A stretch of DNA of 64,000 nucleotides from Forficula auricularia (taxonomy: Eukaryota; Arthropoda; Insecta; Dermaptera; Forficulidae), in contig JALMQS010000085.1 in assembly GCA_024734495.1 (NCBI GenBank), positions 24,940,920-25,004,919 of the forward strand. The letters are read 5' to 3'. The notes below the pieces were generated by a model. That model was not told where the DNA came from, did not search any database, and saw only the letters and a program-made list of their open reading frames with translations. Position numbers and translations under genes: made by a program. Below, in pieces: positions 52,355-63,300 of this stretch. Every line of letters starts with the position of its first letter. Positions within the stretch are counted from its first letter, which is position 1.

Positions 52355-52530
52355 TATCGTAGAATTTCGATCAACTCTATAACAGGGATATTCTTCTTCA
52401 AGTGCCATACTCGATTTCGAGCATCTGAAAATAGTCTGGAGAGTATCCATTGTAATTTCTTGGGGGAATTTTTCACAGGGTGGTTTCCCATTGCCTTCCC
52501 TTGAAGGAATCAGATAACAGAGATATAAGG
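52355..52530 (-). mobile_element. SINE fragment with conserved central domain
   Basis: The minus strand carries GGGAAGGCAATGGGAAACCA CCCTGTGAAAAATT, the same core as 33368-33420. Confidence 0.5.
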
Positions 52531-52639
52531 GAAGCATTTTCAAGAATTATTTTCTTACTATAATTTTCTAAATTGAATATTTGAAAAAATAAATTTAATT
52601 AAAGCAGAGAATGAGTATCTCTTTTTGAAAAAAAGATGG

Positions 52640-52810
52640 AATTTTTTCAAGAATACAACTCGCGGTTACAGCCGAATTATTTATGAAAAGAATTTACTTT
52701 ATTTCTTTGATGTTAGTTGAAATATTTTTGTATTGCATTATCAGAGGGTTCGTTCCCCCAGGATCTGATAATGCAATATAAAAATATTTCAACTAATATC
52801 AAAGAAATTA
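52640..52810. repeat. Palindrome with a B-box-like centre
   Basis: GATGTTAGTTGAAATATTTT..TATTGCATTATCAGA pairs with its complement around GGGTTCGTTCCCCCAGG. The flank matches the tRNA-like repeat at 24640-24880, so it is probably a folded descendant of it. Confidence 0.7.
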
Positions 52811-53328
52811 AGACCAGATGAATTAAATTCTTTAAATTTAAATTTTAAAATAATAAATATTTTTTTTTTTACAAAAATGCAAGTAGATGCTACACCAAAG
52901 ATGTAAAACAAATAATATAAGTTAGGCTAACTCTTTCATAACAGATATAAGTTTAAAATTCGTGTGTATTGTACAAGGAGGTAATAAATGATAGATTAAA
53001 AAATAAGTAAAAAGTATTTCGATATATTATAGAAATAGTTCTAGTAGAAACAACCATAAAAAGTGGATGTTTTCATTAATACTCAAATGGATTTGTGAAT
53101 AATGCAATTTATGAAATGTGTATTTCATAAATTCAATTATTAACAAATGTTTTTTTTTTGTTTTTTTTTATTTTATTCAGGATTTTTTTTTTTTGAACAA
53201 AATGTTTTATTTCCAAATTAAAATTTACATTATTTTTTATTTTGCAATTATTTGAGCATCGAGCAATAAATACTCCCTTCCCATGTCCATATTTACAACA
53301 ATGTTCTTTATTTTATTTTTATATTCAG
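52811..53328. other. No gene recognised
   Basis: AT-rich with poly-T runs. Confidence 0.3.
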
Positions 53329-53516
53329 GATTTTGGGGGTCGGGTTGGCCGAGGGGTTAGCGTACCAGCCTCTTAATCAAGTGGATCCGGGTTCGAATCC
53401 GACTCACGGAAACCGACTAAAATCTGATCCCTAGATAAAAGACAAAATTTAAAAAAATATATAATAATATCGTAAATTGGCTGATGGCTAGAATGGCCGA
53501 AAGGCCAAAAAAAAAA
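53329..53516 (+). mobile_element. tRNA-derived SINE, intact copy with target duplication
   Basis: Head GGTTGGCCGAGGGGTTAGCG (A box), CCTCTTAATC, B box GGTTCGAATCC; body with AAAATCTGATCCC and ATGGCTAGAATGGCCGAAAG; poly-A. ATATTCAG flanks both sides (53321-53328, 53517-53524). Same family as 6897-7079. Confidence 0.85.
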
Positions 53517-53524
53517 TATTCAGC

Positions 53525-53920
53525 ATTTATATCTGACTCTTCAAATAAGTATATAATATCTTTAAGCTATCTAACTGTTCATTATTTGTTTAATAATAAA
53601 AATTTCCGAAGCTTGATGATTTTTAAAGCAATTTGGAACTTTGAAGATAATTACCTAGTCGGTTGGCAAAGACTATCATTCTAATTACTTGAACTCTGCT
53701 ACTGTTACAGCTAGCTGCTTCGCGTTTCCTTCATTTCTAAATTTGCAGGTGTTATTTCACCTTCAATAAAAACTAACAGAACTCATACGATTCCATAAAA
53801 ACTCATATCATACAAACTTGATGGATATACGATAAATAAAAGATAAAAAAGTTAAATTTTGATATATGTAAGTAAGAAATAAAACTGCCAAAAATTTTAT
53901 TTAAAATTTAATATTAATTA
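53525..53920. other. No gene recognised
   Basis: The short frame at 53484-53684 is partly SINE tail and is not supported. Confidence 0.3.
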
Positions 53921-54485
53921 TTATATAACTTTTCGATTTTAATTATTATATAACTTTTGGAGGATATATTCTCAAGAAATGGCTGCCATTTTTTCACAGG
54001 AATTATTTAACGGGTTATAGTGGTGTTTCACAAAGTGGAAATAAAATTAAAAAAATTAAAAAATCTTTTAAATTATTTTGGAGATTTTTTCTAAATTTAT
54101 ATAGTCTAAATAAAACCCTTACACAAATTCCTTTTAAGGGGTATTCCCAGAATCCTATACAAATAAATTTCGAACAAAGACATCCTATTTGAATTTCTTC
54201 CAGAACTTAAGTGACTTGATTTAAATTTTTCGTTAAATTGATTAATTCAAAATAGTTTCTAGTTCAGTGATAAACGTTTTTATATATATATATATATGTG
54301 TGTGTGATTGTAATGAATTATGTGATGTATCTATATTGAAGATTTAAGAATGAATGTTTCATGTGAAATGACAAATTCCGGTTCTTGAACGAGATGTATG
54401 TATGATTTCAAATTATTATAAAAAAAAATTTGTGTTATATAATTCTCTATAAAAAGAAAAAATGTAAATAAGTGTTTCATTTCAA

Positions 54486-54540
54486 TTTTTAGAACTACTG
54501 AGGATGGTCGACCAGTGGTGACCGAAACTGTATAGTTATC
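54486..54540 (+). ncRNA. Hammerhead-like ribozyme motif, family E
   Basis: CTGAGGA (54498-54504), T, GGTC/GACC, GAAA (54524-54527), CTG-TA-TAG helix III, GTT triplet. Helix II matches the sister at 43295; helix I is weak. Confidence 0.55.
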
Positions 54541-54794
54541 AATTAAATAATACAAATAGTTATTAAAATTATTGTTTTATTATATTTGTGACAAAACCAA
54601 CCCTTCAATTTAACGAAAAATCCTATTTTAAATGTACCTGACTCTGACCAGACAATATGTTCAATACCCATTTTCTCCATTCCACATACCTTTAAATTCA
54701 ACCACTCAATTCTTCCAATGCCCATTGGCTCACCCCCTCCACTCGCCCTGTAATATAATAACATCGATACAATGTAAAAATTTTATATTCAGTT

Positions 54795-54845
54795 TTCTGT
54801 TAAACCTCCTGATGAAGGGTTCATAGCCCGAAATATGTATAGAGA
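54795..54845 (+). ncRNA. Hammerhead-like ribozyme motif, family D
   Basis: CCTC, CTGATGA (54809-54815), A, GGG/CCC, GAAA (54830-54833), TATGTATA able to form a 3-bp helix III, then GAG pairing with CTC (helix I). All core bases present. Confidence 0.55.
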
Positions 54846-54984
54846 TAAATAAAAAATCTCCAAAATATAATTTAAAAGATTTTTTAATTTTATTTCCACT
54901 TTGTGAAACACCACTATAATCCGTTAAATAATTCCTGTGTTTAAAATGTTTCACTATAAACCAACACCGCTTTTCCTAAACATT

Positions 54985-55400
54985 ATTTTCTTTTGTAAAA
55001 ACATTTCTTGAGAATATATCCTAGAAAAGTTATATAATAATTAATATTAAAAATTTAACAAATCAATAATTTATATTATTTTTAAATTTAAAGGTTTATT
55101 TTAATTAATATTATTATATAACTTTTCTAGGATATATTCTCAAGAAATGGCTCCAATTTTTTCTTTTGTAAAAACATTTCTTGAGAATATATCCTAGAAA
55201 AGTTATATAATAATATTAATTAAAATAAACCTTTAAATTTAAAAATAATATAAATTATTGATTTGTTAAATTTTTAATATTAATTATTATATAACTTTTC
55301 TAGGATATATTCTCAAGAAATGGCTCCAATTTTTTCTTTTGTAAAAACATTTCTTGAGAATAATATATCCTCGAAAAGTTATATAATAATTAATATTAAA
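54985..55400. repeat. Stacked inverted repeats (TTCTTGAGAATATATCC family)
   Basis: The block ATTTCTTGAGAATATATCCT AGAAAAGTTATATAATA occurs at 55005, 55170 and 55350, and inverted at 55110, 55290 and 53955. Consecutive copies alternate in orientation, giving nested hairpins. Also near 28145. Confidence 0.8.
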
Positions 55401-56054
55401 AATTATTAAATCAAGTCTTATTAATAAAATAATTTATATTATTTTTCAATTTTCAGGTTTAATTTAATTAATATTACAAGTTTTGGAAGAATCCTATAAT
55501 TTAAAGTCTCTATTTTAAATTGAAAGTTTTTGCCGAGAGTAGCAGAATTTTTATTGTCTCCTTCTCTATTTTAAGATGAATTTTATTAATGAATGAATTA
55601 ATTATTAATTAATTAATTAATTATGAATGAATAAATAAATAAATAATAAAATAATAATTTTATCTAGAAAAAAACGAAATCGTAAAATTTAGTTAAATTA
55701 AAAAAAGCGGCGTAAATCATTTGGAATGATTTTTGACCTTAGGTAGTGGTATATTTTTCCAGATTCATCTTCTACTTTATTTTACTTTTGTGTATGAGTG
55801 TTTGCCAGGATAAATATAGGGGTAGATTAAATTCGTATGGAAGAAAAATAAGAAATTATTCCCTAAACTCTTTTAAGTTGTAGTTTTTCAAAAATTGGTT
55901 TTCTGATTTAAAATTCATATTTCTTGTTAATTGATACGTTGGTGGTCTGACTCATTATTTTGGAGATTATTTTTAAGTTGGACTACTGAAATTAAAAGAA
56001 AACATAATTATAATTTCGAATTTTTTTCCATTTTTATTTTAAGTAATTTTTTTT
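55401..56054. other. No gene; family C tail at 55518-55565
   Basis: TTTTTGCCGAGAGTAGCAGA is the complement of the family C 3' tail. The rest is AT-rich with an (AATT)n stretch near 55600. Confidence 0.4.
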
Positions 56055-56640
56055 TTTTTACTTTATCCAATGCAAAGCATGGGTAAAGTATTGCAATCGC
56101 TCTCGGGGCAAGCGTGGCTTCAAAGGGTCCTCAGGTAAAGACTACGGAACCCATGGACTCAATTAAAGTCACAAATTGTAGTATTCAATTAGGTTGAATT
56201 TTAGCACGTGACGGTTTTGCCAAAAATTACATGGGGTCTCGTCGAGAGGCCAAAAAGTGCCATTTTTTCATTTAGTGCGTGCGTATGGATGGATGTATGG
56301 ATGGATGTATGGATGGATGTATGGATGGATGTTATCGCTTTTTTGGCCCACGATTTTTCCACACCGTTGCACCGATTGAAATGAAATTGAAAACCTACCA
56401 TTAGTTTAACAAAATGAAGCGCTGATTAGTTTTTGGTACATATCGACCCACAAACATTAGTACTTTATTTCAGTACTTTTTTAGTTTTTTCTAAATATCT
56501 TGAAAATGACTTAACCAATTTTGATGAAATTTAATATCCTAATTAAGTACCTTGGGGACCACAAAAAAGGATAAATAAAGTTTTTAGTAAAATTATATTT
56601 TAAAGTACTTTACTCTAGAGTAAGAGAGTACTTTTTAATT
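56055..56640 (+). repeat. Dispersed repeat T, full copy, with minisatellite
   Basis: The complement of 16540-17170 over most of its length. 56283-56332 is a GGATGGATGTAT-type 12-bp minisatellite that is short in the other copy. Confidence 0.75.
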
Positions 56641-56799
56641 TTTTAAATTCTTTAAAATTTATTCATTTGAACCTTTTAATATAGCTCATTTAGCCTTGCT
56701 TAAATAAGAATGGATAGGCTTCTCTCTGTGAAATGCTAAAAATTTGGGAGGAAATTTTGTAAGTAACCATAGCAACTGCGTTGTTTTCTTATCCCTTAC

Positions 56800-57725
56800 C
56801 TTTGCAGAAGACATAGAGGAATCGACTTTAAACCAAAAATAGCGATTGATTCTCATCAAATACTTGAGGAATAACCATTCTATATTGGATTTTTGACGTT
56901 TCGGTTTTTATTGGTAACCATTGCTGAAGACATAGAGGAATTGACTTTAAACCAAAAATAGCGATTGATTCTCATCTAGTACTTGAGGAATAACCATTCT
57001 ATATTGGATTTTTGACGTTTCGGTTTTTATTGGTCACCATTTCTGAAGACATAGAGGTATCGACTTTAAACCAAAAATAGCGATTGATTCTCATCTAGTA
57101 CTTGAGGAATAACCATTCTATATTGGATTTTTGACGTTTCGGTTTTTATTGGTAACCATTGCTGAAGACATGGAGGAATCGACTTAAAATCAAAAATAGC
57201 CATCGATTCTCATCTAATACTTGAGGAATAACAATTCTACATTAGGTTTTTGACGTTTCGATTATTATTGGTAACCATTGCTGAAGACATGGAGGAATCG
57301 ACTTAAAATCAAAAATAACGATCGATTCTCATCTAATACTAGAGGAATAACCTTATTGCATTCCATTTTTGATGTTTTGACTATTAATGGCAACCTCTAC
57401 TGAAAACGTGGAAGAATAGACTTAAAATCAAAAAGACTAAAATCTTTTTGGTAAACAACTCAAGCTTGAGTTGTTTGCCATAAAAGATTTTAGTCTTTTT
57501 GATTTTAAGTCTATTCTTCCACGTTTTCAGTAGAGGTTGCCATTAATAGTCAAAACATCAAAAATGGAATGCAATAAGGTTATTCCTCTAGTATTAGATG
57601 AGAATCGATGCCTATTTTTGATTTTAAATCGATTCCTCCATGTTTTCAGCAATGGTTACAATAATAACCGAAATGTCAAAAATCAAATGTAGAATGGTTA
57701 TTCCTCAACTATTAAATGAGAATTA
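56800..57725. repeat. 119-bp tandem array ending in an inverted part
   Basis: GAAGAC recurs at 56808, 56926, 57045, 57164 and 57283 with a variant at 57402 (118-119 bp period). A perfect hairpin follows (AACTCAAGCTTGAGTT at 57457-57472), then about two inverted units to 57725. On the minus strand each unit has GGTT..AACC-GAAACGTC, the second half of a hammerhead, but box I is CAGCAA and not CTGANGA. Confidence 0.85.
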
Positions 57726-58119
57726 TTTTTGAATTAATGTCAATATGAACTACAAATTGCAAGTGATATCTGATTAATAATAAAGGAACAAACATATTAA
57801 TATTTCAAATGAATTTGGATAAAGTTTAGCAACGATCCGTTGCAGTTTATTTTTAAGTGGAACTTCTTTAGCGAAGTATCTGTTTGATTTTTTTGTTAAG
57901 ATAAAGGGGAAATGACTCAATAGAGGGGAAATAATTTTTTTAAAACCCACAAATATTTAATGACAAATAAAATTTATTAAAATTAAGAAATTTAAATTAT
58001 TTCACTAACATCTACGTCTAAAGTTTCACTTGCTCAATTATGTGGATAAGGGTGAGGCTCACACATATTTTTTTTTAATTTATTGAAATAATAAAAAAAG
58101 AAAGACAATTTATTGATAT
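57726..58119. other. No gene recognised
   Basis: AT-rich. Confidence 0.3.
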
Positions 58120-58165
58120 CATATTTAAACATTCTTGATATTTTGACAACCGATGCTGCCTTCTT
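58120..58165 (-). ncRNA. Degenerate hammerhead-like motif
   Basis: On the minus strand, TTGAAGA, A, GGCAGCATCGGTTGTC, AAAA, TATC. Box I C3 and box II G12 are changed; inactive if ever a ribozyme. Confidence 0.3.
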
Positions 58166-58261
58166 CAATATTTTTTTCTTTGTGATTAATTTTATTATTT
58201 GTATGATTTTTGCATTTCTTAATTTATATTATTAGTTCACAGCAAAATCTTGGAGGTATAA

Positions 58262-58283
58262 TTTGTCTGTCTGTCTGTCTGTG
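58262..58283. repeat. (TCTG)n microsatellite
   Basis: Five TCTG units; the ORF on the complement here is an artefact of it. Confidence 0.8.
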
Positions 58284-59384
58284 TATATGTCTGTATCCCG
58301 ATAACCACGATAACTCGATAAAGGCGCAGAAAAATTGTTCTTATTTCTGAGATATCCCAAATGTCTAATTCCAGACACGCAGACAGACGAAAACAATCTT
58401 GGAATCATAAAAAACGATCTTTCTTTGTTTTCCAAACATTTCTATACACAAAAGAAATCGAAAAAAACTGAAATTTTTGAATATATTTAAGAATTCGCCC
58501 GCTCTGTACTTGAGTAAAAATAATATTAAAAAACCAGAGAGATGACTAAAAAAAACTAAAATAATCGTTTTAATTAGATGTTTTCAGAAGACTTTTAATA
58601 AGCTAAAAAGTTTAAAATTTCATAAATGGCTTATTCCGGTTTATGTACAATGCAATTTCCATTTTCTATACCTTAAGTTTCTAACGAATTCAATGTATAA
58701 GAGTTTTACACAGAAAATGTACTTATTTTACGATTTATTTAAATGATTGCTATTTCGTTGTCATTATAACTAACAAACAGAAAAAGAAATTAATGGTAAA
58801 AAATTTTTGAAAAAATTCTGTCTTTTTCTTACAAGATTTATTTAATTACATCCTATTTAAAATGTCATTTCAACTATTTCTTTAAATTCTAATTAGTTGA
58901 ACACGTCGAAGACTTTATTATTATTAACGATTTATGATATTTGAAGAATTTTAATTAATATATTGAAGATGAATGTGGGACAAAATGGAATAGATTGAAA
59001 TATAAATTATATTTAGAGTGTAGGTAGGTATATATTATCATTTAAATTATCCATAAACGCATTGGAAAAATAAAATACTAATTGAAATTTGTAATCTCTT
59101 TTAAATAAACTAAATTAACCAATTTTTTTAATTAAAATACTATCTTTAGCAAGAGTTGTCTTTTTGAAAAACTTTCCATCTAATTTTCAAAAAAATGACA
59201 TACTGAAATTCTTTATATTTAAAATATACTAAAGGGTTCTTTACTGAAAATTTTTTTTCAGCCAAATCAGAATTTTTCAAATTAATTCTTAAATGAATGA
59301 AGTAAAATTTCCTTACTTTTATTTTATCTGTATGTCGGATGCAATTAATTTCTATAGTAAACTAACACCCCGTATAGCAACGTT
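58284..59384. other. No gene recognised
   Basis: AT-rich with no visible repeat boundary. Confidence 0.35.
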
Positions 59385-59445
59385 ACCGCTTGGGTTCGAT
59401 CCCAAGGGGATGAAACCCTCTGACTTACAATATATACATAATTAT
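59385..59445 (+). pseudogene. Partial tRNA-like sequence
   Basis: A B-box GGGTTCGATCCC follows a short head, then CTCTGACTTACAATATATA as in the 24640 and 52640 repeats. Confidence 0.4.
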
Positions 59446-59452
59446 CATTAAG

Positions 59453-59700
59453 ATAATTTTTCACTAAGATCAAATTGTCCCTAAAATGTAAATTATTTTT
59501 TATTAAATAAACCTTCAGTTAAAGTAAAGAAAATTTTAAAAATTTTTAGAAATTTAAAAATATGAAATTCTAGGTAGGTTTCACAAAAATAAAAGAGAAG
59601 ATGCTTGTTAGCATGACTCTATATATATTTCGGGGTACGAGCCCATATTCAGTAGTTCACAGAGAAAACTAGTACAAAAATATAAAATGGTTTAGAAGTA
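59453..59700 (-). mobile_element. Hammerhead-bearing retroelement, family F
   Basis: 59453-59610 is nearly identical to 62268-62430. The minus-strand core at 59625-59660 has CTGAATA (G8 changed), GGG/CCC, GAAA, TATATATAGAG. Confidence 0.6.
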
Positions 59701-59963
59701 AAATTGTTTAACTTAATAGCCACACCTCGTATAATGGGAGCCCCTGCTACTTAGACAACTAAATTGGCAGATCAGCTAAGAGTCATGACTATTCCCGGAA
59801 ACCAGGCAGGTGATCGCAATACTTCACATTATATTGTCTATCATGACATCGCTCGTGGGCTGCAATAGTGGCTCAACTCAAAAAACCAAGTTTTGAGATA
59901 AATGCATTTAAAGATTTTATGATCGTAAACAATGCTCTTAATTGATGAGAAACTTCTGTCATC

Positions 59964-60500
59964 TAATAAATAAATAAATAAATAAATAAATAAATCTTTA
60001 TTCCTCGACCTGCTTAGAGGCACAAGTCCTCGGTGGCTAGGTCCTCCAAACATCAATACAATCTAGCTACAATACATTAATAAACATCAATACAAACTAA
60101 TTACAACAATTTAACAAAAAAAAAAAGAAAAAGAAAAAAAAATAGAAATGTATGCTCATTAACAAATAACATGACCATAGATTTCCATCAAAAGACAAAA
60201 AGTAATTTAAAAATTCCGCGAAAAAACCCGATACCAGGAGCAAGCGACGCATTAGCCATCCCGGCATTTGCCATAAGTTGTTAAGGAAACCTGGTCAAAA
60301 CCTTAACAAGGATGGTATGACCCTTCTCTACCTCACCTAATCTCTGCTTGTGAGAACTAAATAAAATTTTGCACAACTCTAGGACATTAGGACTTGACAA
60401 AATTTATAATTGATTTAATCATAGGGGGCAGAGGACTATAATCCCAAGTATTAACAGACAGACTGTTCCACAAATCCATCTAGCAATCTTAATATTAAAC
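59964..60500 (-). mobile_element. LINE 3' end, minus strand, with (ATTT)n tail
   Basis: The last codons WMDLWNSLSVNTWDYSPLPP then MIKSIINFVKS and TAA (60389-60387) precede a 3' UTR ending at TTATTCCTCGACCTGC (complement) and AAATAAAT repeats. The tail is shared with 2862-3056. Sequences about 100 bp outside (TGCAATAGTGGCTCAACTCA at 59858; complement near 60578) are inverted, so the LINE lies within a fold-back. Confidence 0.7.
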
Positions 60501-60991
60501 TAAGAGATATGCCAGTATTACTGGTTGAAAGAAAATAGTTTTTCACATTGTGATATGTGTTTAGCCCAAAAATTGCATTTTTTGAGTTGTGTCACTATTG
60601 CAACCCTCGAACAACATTATATCTATATTAGAGAACAAATAACTTTTTAGTAGAATCGTCAATTTTGGAACTAACAAAATAATTTAATAGAAAATACATA
60701 TGTGATACAGTGTAACAGTATATTTCTTCAATACTGTCGATTTTTCTAGGGGGGCAATGAGTTTTGTAGGGGGGGGGTCACTGCTCCCTTACCACCCCCT
60801 AACTACGCCCATGTCTACGATATACAAGTCCCAGCCGCACTTGGTCGCTTTAATTACTTTTTTTTCTTATTTGAATTATTGTCATTTAAATTGTATTATA
60901 TTGAAAAAAAATACTTATTTCAATATGCTAGAGTTTAAATAAATAGAATAAATCAGATCATTAAAAGTGATGATGTAAGCACAACACTTAC
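60501..60991. other. No gene recognised
   Basis: A hAT-like GGGGGTCACTGCTCCCTTAC patch at 60770; otherwise AT-rich. Confidence 0.3.
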
Positions 60992-61041
60992 GGATTGTCA
61001 ATGGTACGGGACTTAGAAGATAATAGGAGGAGGAGGAGTAT
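60992..61041 (-). CDS. Candidate small exon
   Basis: The minus strand ends AATCC|GTAAGT. Two acceptors are possible: TTTTAAAAG before 61041 (50-bp exon) or the better CTATTATCTTCTAAG before 61011 (20-bp microexon). Frames ILLLLLLSSKSRTIDN and YSSSSYYLLSPVPLTI are open. It lies about 90 bp past the donor of the next upstream block. Confidence 0.3.
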
Positions 61042-61131
61042 CTTTTAAAATTGAAAATGAAGTGCTCCAGAATTCGGCGAGCACATTTATAGATAGATTA
61101 TCGTGAGAATTACAATTTTTTTTTCTTTTAC

Positions 61132-61421
61132 CTTGATCGATGATTGATAATTCTTTGAGAGTGTTTTCGCTGGAGCGCCGGGGGTCCCGTTATGGAAGTC
61201 AGTTTGCCTAATTAGCTCTTCTTTGTCCCACCGAAGGAGAGTGTATGAGACCAATTTAATCGAACGACTTTTTTACGTTTTTTCCCTCGCCGTCTCCTTT
61301 TCTTGGTCTTGGCCTTTTCCTGTTCACAGCTGCAACAGAGAAGATTTTCACCGTTGAGATATGTTTCATTGGGCAGCTCCGTTACTTTGCATTCCGTCAA
61401 TTTTTACCCTCTACTCTTTTA
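61132..61421 (-). promoter_or_regulatory. Candidate promoter and first exon, minus strand
   Basis: CTATAAAAG (61421-61413) is followed by a 280-bp GC-richer block ending ATCAAG|GTAAAAG (61132). It holds a 64-codon open frame without ATG (..LLCCSCEQEKAKTKKRRRRG then KKRKKVV..), a 37-codon ATG frame (MKHISTVKIFSVAAVNRKRP..) and an 8-codon upstream ORF; all stop within the block, so a 5' leader with short upstream ORFs is the simplest reading. An internal TTCTCTGTTGCAG could be an acceptor at 61330. Confidence 0.4.
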
Positions 61422-61741
61422 TAGTCTTCTTTCTTATCGGGAGACTTAAGCTTTTCTAAATCTAATCCCCGAAAAATTTTAATCGTCAATATATTTTATC
61501 ATAATATATGGTACCTACATATTAATCATTTTTAAAATATAAAGTATCCCGAACATTCTTTTAGGTAAATCTATTAACAAAGTGAAATTTTTAAAATACC
61601 TATTCCATTTTAACTTTATTTTATTTATTATTATTTTTTAAAATAAATTATTAAGAAATTCATTTGCTTCTTTGCACAATAAAAGTTAATATTAGACCAT
61701 AAATTTCACCTTTTTTTCAGGAAGGATATGTTAAGAGAAGA

Positions 61742-61880
61742 GGGTCCGGCTTTCAAACTCTTTTTTTAATATTTTAAATGGAAAAATATTGTTTTTATCT
61801 ACACAATATATTTATTTATCTTCTTTTGTATATATGTATAATTGAACTTTATTTACTAAACTTTAACATATATAGTAGAG
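61742..61880 (+). repeat. Direct duplicate of 62940-63093
   Basis: TGGAAAAATATTGTTTTTAT, CTTTTGTATATATGTATAAT and TTTATTTACTAAACTTTAAC occur in both, about 1.2 kb apart. It borders a hAT-like end (CAGCGATTCTTAACAGGGTG) at 61881. Confidence 0.7.
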
Positions 61881-62267
61881 CAGCGATTCTTAACAGGGTG
61901 GCCGCGGAAAATATGTAGGGGAGCCGCGAATATATTAGAATTTTTAAGTTTTTTAAGATATATTTACAAATAAAAAAAATAAAAAAAAATATGTTACTAT
62001 TTTTTCACAAGTGATACATTTAGGGCATTCCACGCCAAATCGGACGGTTTGAAAAATGTTAATTTTTGATTTCCTTCATTTTTTGACATTTTTTAGTACC
62101 CATCAAAAAACTCTTCCTGGTAAATTTTGAAATTTTTTTGATCACCGTTTTGAAAGATAGAGAATTTCAGTTTTTTGCTCATAACTTCTTCAAAAAATTT
62201 TTTTTGAAATTTTTGTTTTTTTACATAACTACTATTTAGAAAGAAAATAGAAAAAAAAATTATTATA
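61881..62267. other. No gene recognised
   Basis: It contains the CATTCCACGCCAAATCGG block also seen near 335. Confidence 0.3.
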
Positions 62268-62430
62268 TTAAGATAATTTTTCACTAAGATCAAATTGTCC
62301 CTAAAATGTAAATTATTTTTTATTAAATAAACGTTCAGTTAAAGTAAAGAAAATTTTAAAAATTTTTAGAAATTTAAAAATATGAAATTCTAGGTAGGTT
62401 TCACAAAAATAAAAGAGAAGATGCTTGTTA
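62268..62430 (+). repeat. Duplicate of 59453-59610
   Basis: The blocks match nearly base for base (AAGATAATTTTTCACTAAGA, TTCTAGGTAGGTTTCACAAA). Confidence 0.85.
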
Positions 62431-63179
62431 CCTACTATTTAGAAAGAAAATAGAAAAAAAATTTAAAGTGTTTTTATATTCGATTTTTGAGTTTGAAAAT
62501 TTTAATTTTGTTTTTGAAACTGTATGTAGGCCTACTGTTCGATTTTTTTTTTATTATTTTAAACTTCTATTCATTCTACAATTTTTAAGACCGAGCTGAT
62601 ATTGATCCGATGATAATTACTATTTTTTGCGATTTTTGAAAATTTCGAAAAAATTTTATTTTCTATTAACCATTATTATATAACCACTTTTTGTTATTGA
62701 GTTCTCTTTTTTTAGTTATTTTGAATTCATTTTTATCGTTAACAGGTGTTAAAATAAATAATTAGTATTTTAGTTTGTTGAAAGATAATCAAAATCAAAA
62801 ATCGAAAAAAAAATAGTAATTATCATAGGACCACTATCAACCCCGGTCTTAAAATTTGTAGAATGAATAGATGTTTAAAATAAAAAATTATCAAAATAAT
62901 CGAGAGAAGGGTATCCGCGGGTGGGCGGGGCGGGGGGGGGGGGGTCTGGCCCCCTGCCTTTCAAGCTCTGTTTTTTTTTTCTTTTTTTTCCAAGTGGAAA
63001 AATATTGTTTTATCTACACAATGTATTTATTTATCATCTTTTGTATATATGTATAATTAGAACTTTATTTACTAAACTTTAACATAAATAGTGAGTTTTT
63101 ACTGCCCCCCCCCTAGTGGCGCCCATGTGTTAAGACTTAGGTGTTCCACTTCGATTGAAATACATAGCTCAAACAAATA
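62431..63179. other. No gene; second copy of the 61742 repeat at 62940-63093
   Basis: 62525-62640 and 62760-62880 are partly inverted (ATTTTTAAGACCGAGCTGAT vs the complement-like CCGGTCTTAAAATTTGTAGA). G-run at 62930-62943. Confidence 0.4.
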
Positions 63180-63300
63180 AATAATAAATATATCTTTGAG
63201 AGTGTAGTTTATTTGCAGAGAAGAACCTCTTTGTTTCTTTTTATGAATCAACAACTCTGCTACTCTAGGCAAAATAAAAACTTTTAAATTAAATTTTGTC
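63180..63300 (-). mobile_element. Family C related tail fragment
   Basis: GAACCTCTTTGTTTC and AACTCTGCTACTCTAGGCAA match 39170-39210 and 18440-18470. Confidence 0.5.

Larger units (their letters stand above)
53995..54970 (+). mobile_element. Nested fold-back locus with two different hammerhead families
   Basis: Outer arms GGAATTATTTAACGGGTTAT.. (53999) and ..ATCCGTTAAATAATTCC (54918) pair for about 110 bp. The tail TTTCACTATAAACCAACACC follows (group D tail). Inside are a family E hammerhead (54486-54540), GC-richer sequence (54640-54750), and the host element's own hammerhead (54795-54845). Confidence 0.65.

Noticed and set aside
54543..54764. Overlapping ORFs on both strands around 54632-54826
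   Set aside because: There is no splice context or domain, they lie within the nested fold-back locus, and antisense frames are equally long.
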